Under the pieces are notes generated by a model, which was given only the letters and a program-made list of their open reading frames with translations, did not search any database and was not told where the DNA came from. A program made the position numbers and the translations under genes. From NCBI RefSeq assembly GCF_047511655.1, contig NC_133389.1, forward strand, positions 151,667,973-151,731,972: DNA of 64,000 nucleotides. Reading direction: 5' to 3'. This DNA is from Castor canadensis (Eukaryota; Chordata; Mammalia; Rodentia; Castoridae). How positions within the stretch are numbered: position 1 is the first letter of the stretch; each line of letters opens with the position of its first letter. Of this stretch, positions 60,463 through 64,000 are shown piece after piece.

Positions 60463-61665
60463 TTACTCTCTACTGTCTTGCTTTTTCTTATCCTGTGGTT
60501 TGGTGCTGCCTGCCTTTTCATGGTTAAGTTGGGTGTCACTTTCTGTGTGCAGGATCCCTTGCAGAATCTTTTGTAATGGTGGCTTTGTGGTCACATATTG
60601 TTTTAGTTTCTGCTTATCATGGAAGACTTTTATTGCTCCATCTATTTTGAATGATAGCTTTGCTGGGTAGAGTATCCTGGGGTTGAAGTTATTTTCATTC
60701 AGTGCCCGGAAGATCTCACCCCACGCTCTTCTTGCTTTTAATGTTTCTGTTGAGAAGTCTGCTGTGATTTTGATGGGTTTACCTTTGTATGTTACTTGTT
60801 TTTTCTCTCTTACAGCCTTCAATATTCTTTCCTTAGTTTCTGAACTTGTTGTTTTAATGATGATATGTCGTGGAGTAGTTCTATTTTGATCTGGTCTGTT
60901 TGGTGTCCTGGAGGCCTCTTGCATTTGTATGGGAATATCTTTCTCTAGATTTGGGAAATTTTCCGTTATTATTTTGTTGAATAGATTACGCATTCCCTTC
61001 GCTTGCACCTCTTCTCCTTCTTCAATGCCCATGATTCTCAAGTTTGGTCTTTTGATGGAGTCAGTGAGTTCTTGCATTTTCTTTTCACAGGTCTTGAGTT
61101 GTTTAATTAATAGTTCTTCAGTTTTTCCTTTAATTACCATTTCATCTTCAAGTTCTGAGATTCTGTCTTCTGTTTGTTCTATTCTGCTGGATTGGCCTTT
61201 CATTTTGTTTTGCAGTTCTGTTTCGTTCTTTTTTCTGAGGTTTTCCATATCCTGGCAGTTTTCTTCTTTATTGTTGTCTATTTTCGTCCTGAGTTCATTT
61301 ATCCATTTATTCATTGTGTTCTCTCTTTCACTTTGGTGTTTATACAGTGCTTCTATGGTTTCCTTTATTTCTTCTTTTGCTTTTTCAAATTCTCTATTTT
61401 TATTGTCTTGGAATTTCTTGAGTGTCTCCTGTACATTTTTGTTGACCCTATCCAGTATCATCTCTATAAAATTCTCATTGAGTACTTGTAGTATGTCTTC
61501 TTTTAAATTATTCTTGTGGGCTTCATTGGGTCCTTTGGCATAGTTTATCTTCATTTTGTTGGAGTCTGGATCTGAGTTTCTGTTCTCTTCATTCCCCTCT
61601 GGTTCCTGTACTAATTTTTTGCTGCGGGGAAACTGGTTTCCTTGTTTTTTCTGTCTTCCTGTCAT
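60463..61665 (-). CDS. L1 ORF1 protein, intact
   Basis: 400 codons from the ATG at 61663-61665 (MTGRQKKQGNQF) to the stop at 60463. ORF1p is an RNA-binding trimeric chaperone of the L1 RNP. The order fits: basic low-complexity N-terminus, long coiled coil (about residues 75-220, with RISELEDEM), RRM beginning near NLRIMGIEEGEE, and the C-terminal domain with ARRAWGEIFRALNE and YPAKLSF. The open frame extends 60 codons further 5', but that part is hydrophobic and belongs to the 5' UTR, so the internal ATG is preferred. Confidence 0.9.
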   Translation of the reverse strand: MTGRQKKQGNQFPRSKKLVQEPEGNEENRNSDPDSNKMKINYAKGPNEAHKNNLKEDILQVLNENFIEMILDRVNKNVQETLKKFQDNKNREFEKAKEEIKETIEALYKHQSERENTMNKWINELRTKIDNNKEENCQDMENLRKKNETELQNKMKGQSSRIEQTEDRISELEDEMVIKGKTEELLIKQLKTCEKKMQELTDSIKRPNLRIMGIEEGEEVQAKGMRNLFNKIITENFPNLEKDIPIQMQEASRTPNRPDQNRTTPRHIIIKTTSSETKERILKAVREKKQVTYKGKPIKITADFSTETLKARRAWGEIFRALNENNFNPRILYPAKLSFKIDGAIKVFHDKQKLKQYVTTKPPLQKILQGILHTESDTQLNHEKAGSTKPQDKKKQDSRE

Positions 61666-63131
61666 TGTCCTTGGTGTTGTTACTGTCCCTGTACTGTGTG
61701 TAATTAAGTATTTTCTAGCTTGTAATAATAACAATGGTAATATTGAGAATGGAAGAGTGAGCTGAGATGGAAAGCAAGAAGTTAAAGAAAAGGGGAAAAC
61801 AAATATACAGACAAGAGGGAGAAAGCAGAACAAGGTATCAGACAAGAGAGTTCAAAGTATAAACAGGGAGTGTTAGTGTACTAATCGACAGTAAGCTGAA
61901 CAGACAATAGAGAGACAGAGAGAGGATTGAAAATCAAAGATAAAAAAAATAAAAAATAAGTATATGAAAGTAATATCTATATATAAAAATGAATTAAAAT
62001 AAAATGGAAAATAGAAAATTAAAAAAAAATAAACCAAAAAACTTCCAAGTTTATATGCAATGCAATTTCAGTCTTAATAATTTGGATGTCCGTCTCAATC
62101 TCCAGTCCTGGAGTTGGTGCCTCAGATGTTGTTCTGTAGTTGTCTCATCAAAGGGGATGCATAAAGTAGAACAAAACTACACTCACACACACACACAGAA
62201 GAAAAAATAAATAAATAAATAAAAAAAAGCCCCACCAAGTCCCCAGTTCAAATGCAATACAGTTTCAGTAAGTTTTTCGGCTTGCAGGTGTAATTCGGTT
62301 GTTCTCTCATCAAAGGTAGGGAGAAAAAGAAAAAAAAAGAGTCTAGAGACAGTTCTGAGAGTGGTATCTGCAACTGTGGCTTGCCTGCCTGCTGCTCTCA
62401 GCCTGTAGCTGGCGGCGTTATTTATGCAGATCTCTGGGGTGTGCTAGCACTCACCTGGTCCCACAGGCTTTATTTGCTCAGAGTTCTCCTGTGCGGGGGC
62501 CTCTGCTACAGGCTTTCCCCTTTCCAAGCACTGGGAAAGGTGACACTGCCCCGTGTTGTCAGGCCTGCGTGTTTATTTACAGTTCACGTGGGAAGTGGGT
62601 CTTCCCTCCTCTCACAAGCGTCCCCGCTCCTGGTTGCTGGGCGTGCCCCGCTCCCGCCAGAGCCTCTCTGGCCCGCCCGGCTTGTTTATTTACAGTCCCG
62701 GGAAGGATTCCCTTCCCCCAATCTTCAGCGCTCAGGGCGCCCCACCCTCTTTCCAGCGTGTCTTAACTGTTCTTATTGCTTATTACTCAGTTTCTCTTTT
62801 TTTCCCAAGTGCAGGTCAGTCTGTCCAGGGGGCTATGCTGCTCTGGCCCAGGCTTGTATGTGGGGCTACTGTGGTACCGTGAAGCTCACCTGGTCCGTGT
62901 CTTCCCAAGCCGTATGGGCGCCGGCCACTGGCGGCCCCAGGGGCCCTCCTCTGTTCTCCGTTTAACGTGAAGTGGAGATTCTCTGCGCCGGCTGGAGATG
63001 TGGAGGAGTCAAAGTTATGCCTTTTCTCGGTGATTATGCCTGCAAAGTGTGTCTCCAGCGTCTCTCCAAGATTTCACTATAGGAGGGTCGCTTTCTGCTT
63101 CCTACCTCTAGCCGCCACCTTAATTTCCTTC
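61666..63131 (-). promoter_or_regulatory. L1 5' UTR / internal promoter
   Basis: About 1.47 kb. The 5'-most 0.75 kb is GC-rich with CpGs (about 62380-63120), then A/T-rich with imperfect internal duplications (about 62045-62160 against 62243-62325). The YY1-type start motif is altered to AAGGTGGCGGC. Confidence 0.75.
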
Positions 63132-63270
63132 CTCCTTTTCTTTTTTAACAATAAAGCAAGTTTTTTTTAGAGTGATTTTAAAGGGTTTTTTTTTTGAAGG
63201 ATGAGTTCCAGTATAAAATAAATAATAATATATTTTTAGAGTTGCTAATCTCCAATGTCTTAGAGTTTAA

Positions 63271-63293
63271 ACACACACACACACACACACACA
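63271..63293. repeat. (CA)n microsatellite
   Basis: About 11 CA units between the two L1 5' ends. Confidence 0.95.
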
Positions 63294-63419
63294 CCTCTAA
63301 ATGGGTAAAGTGAACATAGAGGCAAGTTTGGAAGATTATGTTTTAGGAGTTGGTAGTGGTGAGCATGGAGTAGGGCGATAAAGGGGCCATGGGTAAAGGG
63401 ACATAAGAAAATAGGATTT

Positions 63420-63505
63420 TAGGACTGGCGGCATGGCTCAAGTGGGAGAGCACCTGTTTAGCAAGTGCAAGGCCCTGAGTTCAAACCACAGTATAGTGAC
63501 AAAAA
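63420..63505 (+). repeat. tRNA/ID-like SINE
   Basis: 'aggactggcggcatggctcaagtgggagagcacctgtttagcaagtgcaaggccctgagttcaaac'. Confidence 0.92.
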
Positions 63506-63531
63506 GAAAATTTTACTATAAAAATCATCAG

Positions 63532-63728
63532 GGAGAGCTAGGAGGCAAGGCTCTATAATCCCACCTATGTGGGAACCCATAGATAGGAGGATTGTGATCC
63601 AGTCCAGCCTAGCAGAAAACTTGAGACCCTAACTGAAAAACAACTAAAGCAAAAAAGAGCTAAAGTAGTAGAGCCCCTGCCTGGGAAGGACAAGGCCCTG
63701 CGTTCAAACACCAGTACTCAAAATAAAG
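63532..63728 (+). repeat. Composite SINE, diverged
   Basis: 'gagctaggaggcaaggctctataatcccacctatgtggg' then 'agctaaagtagtagagcccctgcctgggaaggacaaggccctgcgttcaaac'. Confidence 0.82.
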
Positions 63729-63767
63729 AAGGCCCACAAAAGTTTATATGAAATTGTATATGCAAGG

Positions 63768-64000
63768 GGATTCCAAGATGGCGGCTAGAAGGAGGAAGCA
63801 GAAAGAGAGCCTCCTATGGTGAAATCTTGGAGAGATGCTGGAGACACACTTTGCAGGCAAAATCACTGAGAAGAGGCAAAACTTTGACCCCGCCACACCT
63901 CCAGCTGGCGCAGAGAATCTCCCCTTCACGTTAAACAGAGAAACAAGGAGGGCCCCCGGGCCGCCAGTCGCCCGTGCCCAGACAGCTTGGGAAGACGCGG
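63768..64000 (+). mobile_element. Second LINE-1, 5' end only, plus strand
   Basis: It begins with 'ttccaagatggcggctagaaggagg', the typical L1 start with an intact YY1-type AAGATGGCGGC (63775-63785), and follows the 5' UTR of the other L1 base for base in reverse complement to the window edge (63773-64000 against 63122-62895). The body lies beyond the window, so its completeness is unknown. Confidence 0.9.

Larger units (their letters stand above)
56088..63131 (-). mobile_element. Young full-length LINE-1
   Basis: About 7.04 kb on the minus strand: 5' UTR (63131-61666, GC-rich at its start), ORF1 (61665-60463), ORF2 (60412-56599, two frameshifts), 3' UTR with a G-rich polypurine tract (seen as C-runs 56160-56221) and a poly(A) seen as T11 at 56101-56111. 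A possible 12-bp target-site duplication 'ctccttttcttt' occurs at 56088-56099 and 63132-63143. Little decay, so recent. It lies in an MPP4 intron in the same orientation as the gene. Confidence 0.93.

Overview
The window is nuclear DNA of a placental mammal. It has spliced genes with GT/AG introns, two CpG-island promoters, about 40 tRNA/ID-type and 7SL/B1-type SINEs, LINE-1 copies of several ages, and RNA and processed pseudogenes. The dominant SINE is a tRNA-like monomer (core 'tggctcaagtggtagagc ... gagttcaaa'), often fused behind a 7SL-like monomer. From memory this fits castorimorph rodents (beaver and relatives) and does not look like mouse or rat. The species is an inference.

Three genes lie head-to-tail on the minus strand in the order known from human 2q33.1. 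(1) C2CD6 (ALS2CR11, CATSPER-tau): the first exon is in a CpG island at 24.4-25.0 kb. A second exon (5.0 kb) and a C2-domain exon (2.5 kb) follow, and the gene runs off the left edge. (2) TMEM237, a ciliary transition-zone protein mutated in Joubert syndrome 14: complete, from alternative first exons in a CpG island at 45.7-46.7 kb to a stop codon at 32.46 kb. I resolved 12 coding exons whose phases join into one 402-codon frame. (3) MPP4, a p55-type MAGUK: its last four coding exons (C-terminal part of the guanylate kinase domain) are at 48.05-52.26 kb and the rest lies beyond the right edge.

Layout. 0-2.4 kb: LTR-like and L1 remnants. 2.5-24.7 kb: C2CD6, with intron 1 (about 19 kb) full of old L1s (10.9-13.4 kb minus, 17.9-22.1 kb plus) and a tandem-repeat-rich LTR-like segment at 7.6-8.8 kb. 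25-32.4 kb: intergenic, with a rearranged alpha-enolase pseudogene at 27.7-29.2 kb. 32.4-46.5 kb: TMEM237, whose introns hold a 5S rRNA pseudogene and a nearly perfect 169-bp inverted repeat. 46.5-47.7 kb: short MPP4-TMEM237 intergenic gap. 48-64 kb: MPP4, with a U6 pseudogene, microsatellites, and a young full-length L1 (about 56.09-63.13 kb, minus strand). A second L1 starts at about 63.77 kb on the plus strand, so the two L1 5' ends face each other.

I see no CRISPR, operon, phage or new enzymatic system. The most interesting items are structural: the inverted repeat beside a TMEM237 micro-exon, the head-to-head L1 pair, the enolase pseudogene that was partly re-duplicated after insertion, and lineage-specific features of TMEM237 (two first exons, a 14-nt micro-exon, an altered C-terminus).
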